From: Epinephelus fuscoguttatus
Taxonomy: Eukaryota; Chordata; Actinopteri; Perciformes; Serranidae
DNA length: 64,000 nucleotides
Assembly (NCBI RefSeq): GCF_011397635.1
Contig: NC_064753.1
Location: 37,119,822 to 37,183,821 of the forward strand
Reading direction: 5' to 3'
Shown in pieces: positions 10,801 through 22,279 of the stretch (positions are counted from its first letter, which is position 1; the number at the start of each line of letters is the position of its first letter). A model generated the notes under the pieces. It saw only the letters and a program-made list of their open reading frames with translations. It was not told the DNA's origin and did no database searches. The translations under genes and the position numbers were made by a program.

Positions 10801-12374
10801 GGGCAAAGTTCATCTGCTGACGAAGGTCACGTGGACCCTTGAGGTGAGATTCTTTTTTATCAGTCATGATTTAAAGATATACGATGCAGGATTTTCCTAG
10901 AAAACGCATAGACTTATAAATCGGTCATCTCTCATGACCCATTAGAAGTGTGTGGCGGTGTGTTTATCTGCAGAGACTCTGCCCCTGCCTGTATTTTCTT
11001 ATTTTGTGTTCAGGATGTTTATGGATGTGTGTACCCACATCGCTCAGGTGAGGCTGGGGCTTTTTAAAAAAAGTAGCAACCAGGTGCCAGACTCTAAGCA
11101 GTGGGCATCTAAGAGACTCAGCGCCAAAGAAATGCAAATCCAACATGGCAAAACACCAAACAAGAGTGAATCTAGGGTTGACTTTTTCATTCACTCTCGC
11201 TGGTGAGCATGTTTTCAAACAGTAACCGACAATCCTGCACAGTATACGTTTTATATCTTGAACATTTGTTCACAATAGCCAAAGATGAATCAGTTAAACA
11301 TGTACTCTTGCTGCCTTTATCAGATAACGTTATGTGTCTACCCACCGTTTCAGGTGCAACATGAGGATTTCGGGAGGTTTTTCCAAATTAGTGAGGACTG
11401 CTGTTTCTCTCCTCAGCCCACACACTGAGCACAGCATCTGCTCTCCCCCGGTCAGGATAGTCTGCTCAAAGAACAGTGACAAGCAATCCTGCACAACATA
11501 GAGACAGAATTGTGTGAAAGCACAGAACAATAAGGAAACCTCAGCATGCACACAGTCTGGCTGATAGTGGCAGCTGCAGGCGTTTAAAGGTACCTGAATG
11601 GAGCACTTGATGATGTCGGTTGGAATCGGTAGTGACAGTACAGTGAAGGTCTGTGTGCTGTGTGTCTGGTGGTCGCAGTGCATGCAGAGAGTCATGTAGC
11701 CCAGCCGGCCCTCAAACAGCTGTGTGACAATGGTGGTGGACTCCCCCACTGCAGTGGCACAGTTCCTGTTGTGGTCTTGTCTTGGTGGTCGTATTGAGGA
11801 GCGCATCTGGCGCTTTGCAGCCTTGTAAACAGACACACACAGATTTACTCTTTCTATAGGTGTATTTATTTCCCTGCAGAGAGCTATATGATGAGTGATA
11901 GATGTTGCTGCACCTTTCTAAGGTCGTCATGGAGTGCATTGAGGAGAAAGAGCAGCAATTCCTGGGCGTCTTGCTGTGAGTAGTTGTTGAACTGTGGGAG
12001 GATGGAGCACAGCACAGACCTGGCCTCCACAGGGGAACAGCTGGAGCTCTTTCCCTGCCACATCTCCTCCAGCAGGCGGACAAACATCTCGGCAACCCGG
12101 CACTTAGACCTGTGTAACAGAGGTTAAACGGCTGGGAAAACATGACAAGAAAGAGAACTGGCAGGGGGTATCTTACCTTCCCAGCTCTTTGCGAGTGTCT
12201 TGATTGAGGAGGTGCTCCACGAGGGGCACAGTGGAACACAGACACTGTAGCACAGCATTTAAGTAGCAGGAGTTGCCAGAGTTGTCCAAACCACACACTC
12301 CTGGTCTGTTCCACCCCTGCAGCCTCACTGCAGAGCTGTAGCCTCGTTTCTCATTTTCCATCACCTGACCACAG
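7875..12374 (-). CDS. usp50: USP50-like ubiquitin-specific protease (complete catalytic domain, six exons)
   Basis: This is a USP-family (C19) cysteine deubiquitinase. Minus-strand coding exons are 12374-12177, 12109-11914, 11821-11594, 11488-11346, 10048-9913 and 8063-7875, all with GT/AG borders and matching phases. Motifs in order: the Cys box [51 protein letters not shown]; the fingers pairs CMHC and [28 protein letters not shown]; then, in the last exon, [13 protein letters not shown] (His) and CFDDSAV (acidic), ending KPKINGL. The Cys, His and Asp residues are all present, so it looks catalytically intact. The neighbour and paralog is USP8, as in other vertebrates. The start is uncertain. 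An ATG at 12361 would give 358 residues, near the human USP50 length as remembered. Alternatively, the acceptor before 12374 is phase-compatible with the piggyBac-derived ORF upstream. Confidence 0.88.
8350..9892. mobile_element. DNA transposon remnant with terminal inverted repeats, in the last USP50 intron
   Basis: The ends carry inverted CCAAAAGTCAGTGGACACC (left, near 8362) and GGTGTCCACTGACTTTTGG (right, 9863-9881). The interior (for example GGAGTTGGACCCCCCCTTTT, GGGAAGGCCTTCC and AGCATTTGTGAGGTCAGG) belongs to a repeat common in fish. No intact transposase was seen. The right end lies about 20 bases from the splice donor of the exon ending at 9913. Confidence 0.75.
10875..11262. mobile_element. 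MITE-like element in a USP50 intron
   Basis: The left end (AGATATACGATGCAGGATTT) and the right end (CAATCCTGCACAGTATACGT, then TTTTATATCTT) are imperfect inverted repeats. The interior has no recognisable coding sequence; the short ORFs on both strands look incidental. Confidence 0.55.
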
Positions 12375-12563
12375 CTGCAAGACCAGTGAACAGAAATCAA
12401 AACCACATCCTCATAACTGTGAGACAGACAGCGCACACTCTGTTTTTTAGAACGCCAGCTAAATCAAAGAGTCCAGTATGTTATTTCCATGGCCTAGGAA
12501 ACTTCAATCAATGTTCGTTAACGTGAGATGTTCTCTCTCAAAACGAGAAACCAGAAAGTAAGT

Positions 12564-12809
12564 CTCAAACTCGTGATGTCATCAAGTATAAAGTCTCGAG
12601 CTGCTCCACAGATGATGAATGAGCGCAGAATTTGGTGGACCCACAGTGTTTTTCCAGTTTTGTACTATTTTCAATTGTAAAACAGAAAATGTACTCATGT
12701 ACTCAGAACATTCCCCCAGGTGCTCACTCTGTCATCTATTACATCTCTCCCCATTCATTATCTATGAAGAAGCGCCACACTTTATACTTGATGACATCAC
12801 AAATTTGAG
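12564..12809. mobile_element. MITE-like inverted-repeat element between the piggyBac ORF and USP50
   Basis: Positions 12564-12594 (GTGATGTCATCAAGTATAAA core) and 12779-12809 (TTTATACTTGATGACATCAC core) are inverted copies with few mismatches. The repeat may extend outward to about 12530-12850. It lies in the interval that would be the fusion intron. Confidence 0.65.
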
Positions 12810-13548
12810 TTTCAGCCTCCAGCTTTTGGATTTGGGAGAGAGTTGTTCATATTAACATGTATTTTTGGACCATCTTAGACCACAGGAACTACATGTATAA
12901 CTTTTGAAAATGAGCAAACTTCCCCTTTAAATATGTTTCTACAGCTGAATAGGTTAGATGGTTACTTAATTGCCAGACAATATATTTAAATTTAATTTAT
13001 CAAGCAAAAATCTTAAACTTTTACTGCTACTTTTCAGATCTTCTCTGTTTTGAATAGCTGTAAATTGAATATATTTACATTTTGGACTAAAGAAAGTTGA
13101 AGATGGGATCTGGGAAATTGTGGACCTTTTCAGTCTTTTATGAAATGTCAAATCAATTAATTAGAAAAATAAAAGGCTTATTAATTATTTAATAATGGAA
13201 ATAATCATTAGTCGCAGCCCAGTTTACACTGATAGACTAATGTACTGTACGTTGCATACAGTGTACTTTATTTTTTTTACTCTTTAATGTGTTATTATAC
13301 CATAACATCTATATTAATATAGAGAATAACAGTGAATAATACTGAGATAATATTGAATTGAATTCAGCTGAGGTTGTACTGAATTCAAAATGACGGAGCC
13401 TTAATACAAATATATTTTTAGACATTAAATGCTTTTAAAAATAGATCTACACACTGCTTGAACTTGCCTAGGTTTTCTCAAACATCTGATATTGTGAAGA
13501 CTATTGTTAGCTCGAGCTGAAACACTACAACAGTTCAGTGAGACTAAC

Positions 13549-14804
13549 CTCTGCTTAGAAAGATTTGTTAAACTTGTCTCTTGGTACGAGCTGCTGTTCA
13601 GTCGTGGCAGGACAGGCACAGTGATGCTGCTGTCCACGGCCAACTTAGAGGCCAGAGTCCTGGTGAACTCCGTCAGGTCGACCTGTTTGCCCGAGCCCTG
13701 ACTCTGCAGGGTGTGGAGCCTGAACGTGTTGATGCAGATGATGTGTAGCGTCACCCAGAGGCCTGGGAGAAACACATCTACCACTGATCCTTTCAGGTCT
13801 GACAGAGGAAACAGAGCAGGTCCGGTCCAGCCCTGCAGATGGGCTACGAGATGAGACGGTGAGGTGTCAGAAGTTCGTTTGACCTGATGTGGCCTGACTG
13901 GTGGAGACGAAGATGATGGTGGGTCCAGGACTGACCTTTTAGCAGTTGAAACGAAATTAATATCGACCCCTAAGCCGGAGAAGATGTCCGTGAGCCTGCC
14001 CTCCATCTGTGCAGAGCTGTCCAGCTGAACCGTGTGTCTGTAGCTGCAGAAAGGTCTCAGCAGGTGTCCCACCACCTGCTCAACCACAGGTTTCCTACTC
14101 TGCTTCTGGAGTTGCTCTGGACAGTACAGATACATGTTACAGATAAACCCGGAGTTCATGTCACAGAGCAGGGCAAGATGGAGAGAACAAGGCGTCTGCT
14201 GGTAGGAAAGTCTGTATTTCTTCACAGCCAGGTTGTGACCAGGTGTGTATAAAGCCTGGTAGCGCCTGGTTAAGTGGCTACAGAAAGCAGACAGGATGTC
14301 CAACTTGTCTCCGTCCTCCAGTCTGGTCAGAGACAGGAGGTTGGTCTGGAAGCTGTTTCTCTTCAGGACGCCCTGCCACCCATCCAGTTTCAGGGTCAGC
14401 TCAGAACCAAACTTGCAGTCCTCACCTACAGACAGGCCGCTCTGTAGGACTATAGAGATCCACGTTAATGCCTCGGCATACTCCTCCTCAGAGAGATCTG
14501 CACTCTGCTCTCTGCTGTGGCTGTATGACGGACGGTTAGCTCCTGACTTCACACTAGCAGCTCTCCTGATCAGCTCCCGGACAGCTCCCCTGTCCAGCAC
14601 TTCCAGAAGCAGCTCTCTGGCTGTATGGTACACCTGGTAAGTGGGTCCAGTCTGAATCCTGGCGAGTGGCTTCACCTTTTTAGACCTGAAGATGTTTGGT
14701 AAACACAGGCTGTCCCTCTGGGAGTCTCCATGCAGCTCATCCTCTAGGTGGCACTCCTCTGACATCCAGGTGCACTCTCTGACCAACAGAGCTTTGGCCT
14801 TCAT
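13549..14804 (-). CDS. PiggyBac transposase-derived protein (catalytically dead), possible N-terminal part of a USP50 fusion
   Basis: An open frame runs from ATG 14804 (A at -3) to a stop at 13425. I end the likely coding part at 13549, codon 418 plus two bases, where AG|GTTAGT is a good donor. The pattern follows the piggyBac DDE domain (DDE_Tnp_1_7): an LSEEEYAEALTWISIVLQSG helix near residue 104; DGDKLDILSAFCSHL then YQALYTPGHNLAVKKYRL near 164-199; SLHLALLCDMNSGFICNMYL near 207-226; VVGHLLRPFCSYRHTVQLDS near 244-263; LHIICINTFRLH near 353-364. The first catalytic Asp (usually in an SIDE-like motif after PGxN) is replaced by Lys, and the GGVDxxD segment is missing. Only D262 could match a catalytic position. 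No C-terminal cysteine-rich finger is seen. An intact 459-codon frame without transposase residues suggests domestication. A possible acceptor (CTTAG before 14823) leaves room for an upstream exon. Confidence 0.72.
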
Positions 14805-14823
14805 CTTAGCCTCTCTGCGTGGT

Positions 14824-17800
14824 CTAAGAAAAAGTCATCTCAAAACAGTGACATCTTCTCTCACAGCAGAGACCTCTGATCTGCAACTGCTACAACATGT
14901 CAAGAGATAAGTCACAAAAACCTAATTGCTGCGTGCCTGAGATTCCTCCCTGATGACAAACGTAGAAGATAACCACTCCACAGAACACTGTATGTCTCTC
15001 TTCCTATAGGGTGTCTAACAAACTGTGTGTGCTCTACATATATATATGTGTGTGTTGATCTGCTCTCAGGTGAACACCCATGAGAATCTGCTGTTGCGGT
15101 GAATCACCAGGGATCCACTGTGTCTTGGCAACCTTTAAACACAACACTTAAACTGCCATGCAGCTCTCAGGACATGTTTTGTCCTCCTGTGTGTGAGTTC
15201 AGGGTTTGGCTTGACATTTAGCAAACCATTTAGAAGCGAAGGGAAACCCTGCGTGTCATCAGTTTGCTTCATTGTGTAAATATTGATCATTGTTTGAGGT
15301 CTAAACAATCTTTCTTACGCTCCACCAGATGGGACTCTGTGGAATATTCCGCCTGGATGCAAATTTGTAAGCTAATGACAGAAATACAGCTCACGTGCAG
15401 CAGCTTTTAGCCATTGACAGAATAAAGCAATATCCACTAACATTTTTTATCTTTTCTTTTACTGCTTACACATTTTTCTGTCCTCTCTTTGAACAGCCAG
15501 TTGCCACTGTTGGTCTGTGTTAAATTAACATTTAAAGGAAATCTCATCAACCCCCTGCAGTACTCCAAAGTACCCCTAGGGGCACATGTACCCCCATTGG
15601 AGAAACACTGGTCTGCAGTGCATGTGATGCTTGTAATGTCCCTCAGATCACCCACTCCACTCCATGCAGCTGTTATGATTGGCCAGTAGGAGCCGCCAAT
15701 GCAGCAATAAGGACATGAGCCCCTCACTGGCTTCCCACCCCCTGAGTACTGGCAAGCTGAAGGTATCATTAGGGATTGTTCTCGGGTCTCTGCGGCGGAG
15801 GGTGAGTGATTTTGTCCTGGTAACCACATGCGTACTTAATGTGCAGATTGTACTGTTTCTACCTGAGTGGCCTACTGCTCATGTGCTTACTCCTAGAGGC
15901 AATCTGTGATCAAAGTGTTAATAAAAAGGGGAGCCCCGTCACCAACATTCAGATACATCACTCCCAAATTTATCAATTTGTCTTTAATCAAAGCAGACAA
16001 CAGCAACATCTAGAAAACAACTACAGTCAATCATGAATGTTTTTGAGGGTGTTAAAGACTTGTTTACATCAGTATATGTGCGTAAATAAAAGAGTAATAC
16101 AGGTAGTTTCAAGTCAGATCAGTGGAAAGTAACTTATATTTCTAGCAGTGCTATCAGGTTTGATTTCATTAACAGTGTATCCTGTAAGTATCAGCATCAA
16201 GAAAATATAATGGTGTCGCTCACCATCACTCTGTTGGTGGATCAAACTGGCCTCTCGTGTTTCTGGGTCTGGATAACAGCACTGTGTATTTAATAAATCA
16301 TGACTGACTTTGCAAACTTGCAAAACTCTTTCACACTCAGTTACACACATTAAGCTCCCCTGATGTGAGCAGCGCCACTGGAGCTGTCCAAGATTAAGTG
16401 CCTGGCTCAACAGCACATCAGCAGGAGGCCTGGATTTATTTAGATTAACACAGCACTCTCTCCAGCAACATCATGTGCTTATTGTGTACCCGTCTGCAGA
16501 TCCTCCACAAGGGGGAGCTGTTTAGTGACTGTCAGATCAGCTCAACATGAGCCAACCTGTGGCCCTGTTCACACCTAGTATTACACATGAGAGAGGTTTT
16601 CCTTGACTGACATAAATCTGTTCATTTTAACCCAAACCATGACTTTTTTCCTAACCTTCAGCAAGGAAACTTTTTCCGGTAGAAAGTCCTCAAAGAAAAT
16701 TTCTCCCGACTGCTATTAACATGTGTCTTGGGTGTTCAGATCACAAGTGGATGGCTCCAAGTGCAGGTGTAAATGCACCAAATGTGTTTTGAGATGACAT
16801 TCAGAGGTGGTCTTGGCCACATAGGGCTGCATTTCTTTCAGCAGTATGTAAGCTTATGTGTCCTGGGCCACACTGAAGGGTCTACAACTTAGCTGACATC
16901 CTCTGCATAGGCAGAAGTATGTACCCAGTTGGTGCATTGTGAGAACCCCCATTTCTCCTTGAAACCAGTCTACCATAGTCTGTCCCCTCAAGGCAACCTA
17001 ATAAATTAGCACTGGAGTGGGTAAAGCACGACAAACCTCCTGCAAGTTTAAAACAACCACACATTTGGTCTTTACAAACGAAAACGATGTACGTGTTTAT
17101 GGGTTTATAGAACAGGGAAGTGAGATCCAATCACAAATGGTCACTCAAGACGCATGTGGAGTTAATGCCAAATGTGAACAGATAGACTTGGAGCTGTTCA
17201 CTGGTGATCGAATCACCCAAAATGCATGTCAGTATGAAGTGTAAATGGGGCCTGTGTCACCCACAGGGAAAGAAATTGATAGCACCATCACACTGGACAT
17301 GCAGATTTAGACCAAACATGATGATGTCACCTACTGCAGGCAAATAAAGTTATAGCTCAAACAATTTAATCACTTTATGTTGTCAATATACTAGTAAATA
17401 CTTTTGGGGTTACCATGTAGTGACAGCCATCAAGTCCACTGTTACAGATGTTTGTAAACTATTAACCAGCTTCTGATAGTGCATTATTAGTAAACCATAA
17501 AATCTGTAGGGATTAATGTTAGTAAATCATTAATGAAGAGCCTAAATTTATAATCCCTATAATAAACCACCAGCTCATGTGACATGTGGATATCCAGTTT
17601 GGGTGCTGCCTTCTCTCCTCGCCAAACTCACCAGGCTGCTTCATTAGAATATTTTCCAATTAAACAAACATGTACATGTTTAAAGTTTAACATATAAATC
17701 CTTTAACATCTATGTACACACAGAGCAACCAGAAAAATGAAAATAATTGCACTGCACAGTTTTTGCATTAACACAAGTCTAACAGTTGTAGAAGCTCTTA

Positions 17801-19560
17801 CTTTGCTTGCCTGTAGATGGCACACATCATCAGGGCTACATTTTCTGCTGCTTCTCTTACCAGTAAGTGGTTCAGGTTAAACTAGACGTGCATGTTAAAT
17901 TGTGGGTTTGAATTTCCTGGTTTCATGTGCGTCGGAATAATTGACAGGGGAGTTCTTATTTCACAGAGCTCTTTCCACTGGGGCAAGATCAGTTCGAATA
18001 ATAAAGTCTGGACAATTTCAGCCAAATTATTGAGCCAACATTCTGTGTTTTGACAAAACACATTTCTGCTTCTACAGATTTGATCCAAAATTCACCATAT
18101 GGGAACAGAAATATCTGTTGTAAGCTTTTTTTTTCCTGTTTTTGGCTTCAGCACAATTGTAATATTCCAAGCTGTTTGGCTGTGAAATGCAGATATATTT
18201 GGCAATGAAGGCAGAAAAACAAGAGGCATTTTTTAGCATTGTTTTCCTTGATTATGATCAAAACAAAATTAGTACAAGTCCCCAAAGTTCCCTGGGTTCA
18301 TTTCACAACATTTATTAGTCTAAAGTTCACCTGTGATTTTACCTTTAACCTCCCAAAGAAAGTGTCATCCAGTGTGAGCAAAAACTATACTTTTCGCCCA
18401 AATGAAAAATAACATTTTAAGGCTCAGTGCAGAGTGACATGACACTAACACTGTAGATTTCTATCCTGCAAGAGCATAGCTAATCAAGTAGATGAACAAA
18501 CAATAATAGTCTCTCAGCAGCAGTCTTTGTAAGTGTTTTCTCCACAGTGAATCTACTGTCTGTGCTGCAGCACCGGCGCGTCGTGACAATACCCTGCCTT
18601 CTGTCATCGGGGGTGGAAGAATCACACAATTACCTCGAGGGCTCTGGAAGCTCTCTTGCATAAATCAAATCCTCTTTCAAGCTCAAAATATGTTAATCCA
18701 TTAATATCAAAGGCCATCTCCTCTCCTTCTGTACGCCCTTTGAGCTTTCTGCACCTTCTAATATAAGAACTATTCATGTACCCATAGAGAACAGATCCGC
18801 TGTTCCTGGATGTGCTTCACTGTGAAGTGGCCAGTTCATGTAACCCACACAATGGATAAGAAAATACAAAGGTGATGATTTTTTTTTCATGTAGGAGTCT
18901 CAAGTCATACATATGTAGGCGATATTTTGCAGTGAAACACCACTCAAATTATCTTCTGAAGATTCACATCCAGCAGCTGAGCTGTTTTTGCTTTTCTTCG
19001 TGAGGGTGGGCGTTTGCATGTGCATCTAAATTTAAGACACGTGATATCTTTGATAAATCAGTTTATTTTGTAGCTTGTCACTTTTTGTGTTATTTTTATT
19101 CACTGTTGAAGTTTTTAATGTTTAACAACTAGGGATGCTCATTATAACCAACAAAACGAATTTTGACCAATTAATACTATCAGATAAACAGTTAAAAGTA
19201 TATATTGAATATAACATACTGCCACTATGGGAGGAGATGATGAGACAGTGGAGTCTGCTGCTGCCCAGACTGGAGTCTTATGCCACCGCCAGGGCAATGC
19301 CATGATGTTGCTCCTGGGAGATGACCACAGCACCCCTCAACAAGCTAATGACCCAGATGCAATTGAATACAAACCCTCTTCATTGGTGGAAAGGAGTGGA
19401 AAGGATCAGCAAACTTTCTGCTGCTGCCTTTACACAGGATCGTCAGTTTAAAATCTGCCCAGTTAGCACAAGCTAACACAGCAGCAGCGGCTAGCATTCA
19501 ACAGAGAGTCATTAAACGGTCCTGACAGACTCACACCGACATCAAAAAAGGAAAAAAAAC
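14824..19560. other. Spacer between the piggyBac-derived ORF and the repeat pair
   Basis: No coding exon could be supported. Short ORFs such as the one at 15437-15829 lie in what looks like dispersed repeat DNA (CCCCTAGGGGCACATGTACC near 15575). Nothing else was recognised. Confidence 0.4.
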
Positions 19561-19569
19561 AACAAAACT

Positions 19570-19990
19570 CTGACATATTGAAATTTAAGTGGTAAATTTA
19601 AGTGAAAAAAAACCCCTCAGAAATTCTCTGAGAATACATTCACACATATATGAGAAAAATGCCTTTCTGCCAGAAAGTTTGGTGACGTAGTGTAGACATA
19701 GGATAGTAATGAGTGACAAATTCCACTTGTGGAGGAAGTTGTGGTGGATTAAAGGGTCAAGCACAGGATTTTCACCCAGGATACAGGGGTTTGTGTCCTG
19801 TGTGAGTCATCGTTGGCTCCTTATTTTTAGGCTCCTGACACACCAAGCCGATGGTCAGCCGTTGGTCAATGTCAGGTTGTTGGTGAATGTCTGTTGCCCT
19901 AGTTTTTGCGGTGTGTCCTGCACTATTGGCACTCGTCGGCCCTTGACCGCTTTGTTGGAACATCATGTTCAGCGCCCGCAGCCCCCATCA

Positions 19991-20070
<80 letters not shown>

Positions 20071-20115
20071 TCGGTTGATGGTTAATGATCGTTTGATGAA
20101 GGTCGGCTGTCTGTC
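19570..20115. mobile_element. MITE-like repeat, copy 1, with an expanded CA array
   Basis: The copy shares with 22280-22680 the strings GAGAAAAATGCCTTTCTGC, GTTTGGTGACGTAGTGTAGA, CACTTGTGGAGGAAGTTGTG and TCTGTTGCCCTAGTT, in the same order. After CTGACACACCAAGCCGA (19836) it runs into a long (CA)n tract and ends with a degenerate GGTCGGCTGTCTGTC. Confidence 0.75.
19991..20067. repeat. (CA)n microsatellite
   Basis: An almost pure CA dinucleotide run of about 77 bases. It lies inside copy 1 of the dispersed repeat. Confidence 0.97.
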
Positions 20116-21819
20116 AACAAAAAAAAAAATCTGAATGAGCATCTTGATAACAACACATGACATTCTGGAAATACTACAATACACATGTACAAAAAAAAAC
20201 ACTAAGTGAAAAGTTACTAGCAGTCAAATAAATGTGGGGGAATAGAAATAGCCTGTAAAGTAGCATCAAATTGTACCTCAAAATTGTACTTTAGTATTTA
20301 AAAGTAAACATATGTATGTTTCACAACTGAGGGCAAAAAAGAAATATAAAAAGAAAACATCAGTGCTGACACTCCCTCATTTCCTCTAATACTGCTAACA
20401 ACGTGTGAAAGGTCACATGAGTTTGTCTGACTGATAACACACACACCGCACAACACAGGGACTTCTTATAATGACATCTTGTCTCGCTCAGTCTTACCTT
20501 TGCCTCATAATGACTGGGTGAATTCTTCCTGCACCCGTTCATTAAACGCATTAGGCAGCACAAGTAGTTATTTGCCTCCTTCGTATATTCAAATTTAATT
20601 TTTTAGAATCAGCAAGAACATTGAGTCACTGAAGTTTTGTGCAGCACACCATAAATGCTGATGCTCTTCTTTTTCCTGCACTTTGGTAGGTTTAGTATCT
20701 CTCTTACACACACACACACACAGATGACATAGACACAAAAACTTGTTTTATATTAAAGAACAATTTGTCTTCACCTCTTTGCATCCTGTGCTCTGGCACC
20801 AGGACATTTACTTATTCATGAGCAGTGTATATGTTTAGGAATAAAAAGGCAAATCACACTGGACTGAATATAAAACGTGTCGTGTGAAACTGCATTTCTA
20901 AGTATAGCTGCGGTGTCTCCCAGGATGTCTGTGGGAAAATACATTCTGTTACGTCTCCACCAGAGAATTCACAGCACCGTATGTCATCAGTTGGAGAAAA
21001 GTTTGACATCTACATATACATCAGCTGTACCTCTGTCTGAAACTGAAATATCTACATGACATTGGAAACATCCACACCCTGAAAAAGGTCAGCTTTGTTT
21101 TGGAAAACACAAGGAATTGTTGTTGTGGTGGGAATACATGCAGGCTCGCTTGTGAGCAGTGGCCACAGTGTGGAAAATGGGGCCAACTGATAAGTCTATC
21201 TGTCTCCTTTTTTCTTTTTCAGGCCAGTTCAGACACCTGCAGACCTGAACCATTTCCCTCACAACTGTGTGAGTACAGTACAGCGATCCCAGATATTTTA
21301 ATACATCTGTAATGTTAGAACAGAACCGTGGAAACTCCCAAAGATACTGTATTTTTATCATGTGGGAACAACTCAATTTACTTTATTTCACCAGGATGAT
21401 TCACTCAGTTTATTACAGCTCTCTGGGGAACACTGGGTACATACATTAAACAATCTGTGTGGGCATGGTAGGGAGGAAAAGCAGATTTGTCTTGTTACTA
21501 AAGACTACACACAACATAATATTTTTATCACACCAGATAAAAATAGTGGCTTCCATTTGTTTGCATGCAGAAGAACTGTTTTATTGTGGAAATTTTTCTT
21601 AAGAATGAAGGCTGTGGATTTTGTTATCCATTTCTTACATCAAAATTGCATTAGAGAGGCTCTTCACAGCCAGTGTGTAGAGGAGAAATCAGTACTGAGA
21701 GCAAAAGATTTTGCTGGTGTGAGTGTGGTTTTAAGACAGACTTGAATGTGAACCAAGCAGCAACCTCCGAAGCCAACACTGAAGTGCCAGAAACTGCAGT
21801 TCTTTGAATGAACACTTAA

Positions 21820-21965
21820 GGCTGGCTCCAAAAATAAGTCAATCTTCATAGATCCCCATGTTAAAATGCCCAACTTTACAACAGAAATAACATGTTTACA
21901 GCCTGGTACAAAAAAAACTGTTTTGCTCAGAAGCTGTGAATATGACATTGCAAACCATCACCTTT
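21820..21965. repeat. Dispersed fish repeat fragment
   Basis: The strings AAAATAAGTCAATCTTCATA, ATGTTAAAATGCCCAACTTT and CATGTTTACAGCCTGGTACA match, from memory, a repeat common in percomorph genomes. The ends are not defined. Confidence 0.45.
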
Positions 21966-22279
21966 AAGTCTATATTGCAAACTTGTTAGCAAACATAGTT
22001 TATTTACACACTGATCTGGCGAACAAAAGTCCAATATTGACTCCTTCCTAGCTCTGGTTTTGGTCTCCACCATCTCCTGAGGGACATGTGTGGCTCTTTA
22101 GCAGCTAAATGCTCTGCTGTGCTCACTGTCGAGTCGCTAACTACATCTGTCCAGTACAGGTCATGTAGAGCGGGGCTGCAGCTGTGGTCACAAAACAGAT
22201 GTGTAGATCTGGTGTCAAAGCAGTACAACAGCGTATTTGGGCCACCGTTAGGGATAAAAGGGAGGTTCCAAGAAATTCT

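Noticed and set aside
11712..12314. 200-codon minus-strand frame overlapping USP50
   Set aside because: It runs across introns and in the wrong frame relative to the USP motifs; it is a shadow of the USP50 exons.
14034..14640. Plus-strand frames of 70-114 codons
   Set aside because: They are antisense shadows of the piggyBac-derived ORF.
15437..15829. 130-codon minus-strand frame with several cysteines
   Set aside because: The sequence resembles a dispersed repeat; there is no start context or splice support for a real secreted protein.
19709..20202. Frames with poly-TH or poly-VC runs
   Set aside because: Translations of the CA microsatellite.
21362..21745. 127-codon plus-strand frame
   Set aside because: No recognised motif; it lies among dispersed repeats.
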